From contig JAFAVN010000288.1 in assembly GCA_019242435.1 (NCBI GenBank), positions 1 through 6,505 of the forward strand: a stretch of 6,505 bases of DNA, given 5' to 3'. Below the pieces are notes generated by a model that saw only the letters and a list, made by a program, of their open reading frames with translations, ran no database searches and was not told the origin of the DNA. Numbering within the stretch: the first letter of the stretch is position 1; each line of letters starts with the position of its first letter. Shown here one piece after another: positions 6,393-6,505 of this stretch. The stretch comes from Verrucomicrobiota bacterium. GTDB lineage: Bacteria > Verrucomicrobiota > Verrucomicrobiia > Chthoniobacterales > JAFAMB01. The position numbers and the translations under genes are program-made.

Positions 6393-6420
6393 GCTGGAGG
6401 GCGCGCGTCCTCACGCGCCC
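6393..6420. repeat. CTGGAGG hairpin repeat, copy 2
   Basis: GCTGGAGG (6393-6400) runs into a GC-rich hairpin: GGGCGCG (6399-6405) with CGCGCCC (6414-6420), or alternatively GCGCGT (6403-6408) with ACGCGC (6413-6418). It has the same orientation and layout as the copy at 3303-3328, including CGCGTCC in the centre. The region 6251-6505 otherwise shows no convincing gene. It also shares CGCGTTTGG (6327-6335) and CGGAGTTCGG (6302-6311) with the flanks of copy 1 (3291-3299 and 3332-3341), and has a GGAAA/TTTCC palindrome at 6447-6457. Confidence 0.5.
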
Positions 6421-6505
6421 GGAGAGCAATCGCGGCCTCAAACTTTGGAAATTTTCCGAAAAGAGATCGAGAGGGACGCAACCCTACACGCCTCAGGTGC
6501 TCCCA

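Noticed and set aside
6235..6481. Two overlapping short minus-strand frames upstream of the beta-barrel gene
   Set aside because: They cover the hairpin repeat and the promoter candidate, overlap one another in different frames, and are Arg/Pro/Ser-rich without a motif.

Overview
The window holds five protein-coding genes in two blocks that face each other. At about 53% GC (estimated by eye) the genes look chromosomal and bacterial, from a Gram-negative-type (diderm) organism: there is a Tat-dependent Rieske protein, a probable outer-membrane beta-barrel and a cyanobacterial/enterobacterial-type ABC permease-ATPase. Most starts lack a clear Shine-Dalgarno sequence. The spacers carry palindromic, TCGAA-rich and CTGGAGG-hairpin repeats, which remind me of soil Verrucomicrobia genomes. 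That taxonomic guess comes from memory and is inference, not proof.

Left block, plus strand: positions 1-260 are a leader with a long imperfect hairpin, followed by a 592-residue fused ABC transporter of the YddA/SbmA-BacA/ABCD type (261-2039). A 266-bp spacer with a TCGAA-rich palindromic repeat comes next, then an NmrA-like atypical short-chain dehydrogenase/NAD(P)-binding protein (2306-3274). The last ~37 codons of that gene appear to be made of the same kind of palindromic repeat DNA that follows its stop codon.

The two blocks converge at 3275-3460, a gene-free stretch with a perfect 8-bp stem hairpin and a second hairpin just beyond the antiporter.

Right block, minus strand, read from high to low coordinates: a putative exported outer-membrane beta-barrel protein (6214-5306) is followed 5 nt later by a Tat-exported Rieske [2Fe-2S] protein (5300-4884). 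After 154 bp comes a CPA2-type cation/proton antiporter (4729-3461). The first two almost certainly form an operon. Upstream of it is a good sigma70-like promoter whose -10 element is overlapped by a Fur-box-like 15-mer, and the predicted transcription start falls on or next to the ATG. This suggests a possibly leaderless, iron-responsive envelope redox operon, which is the most interesting lead here. A second copy of the CTGGAGG hairpin lies further upstream, near the window end.

I see no rRNA, tRNA, CRISPR array, transposase or phage gene.
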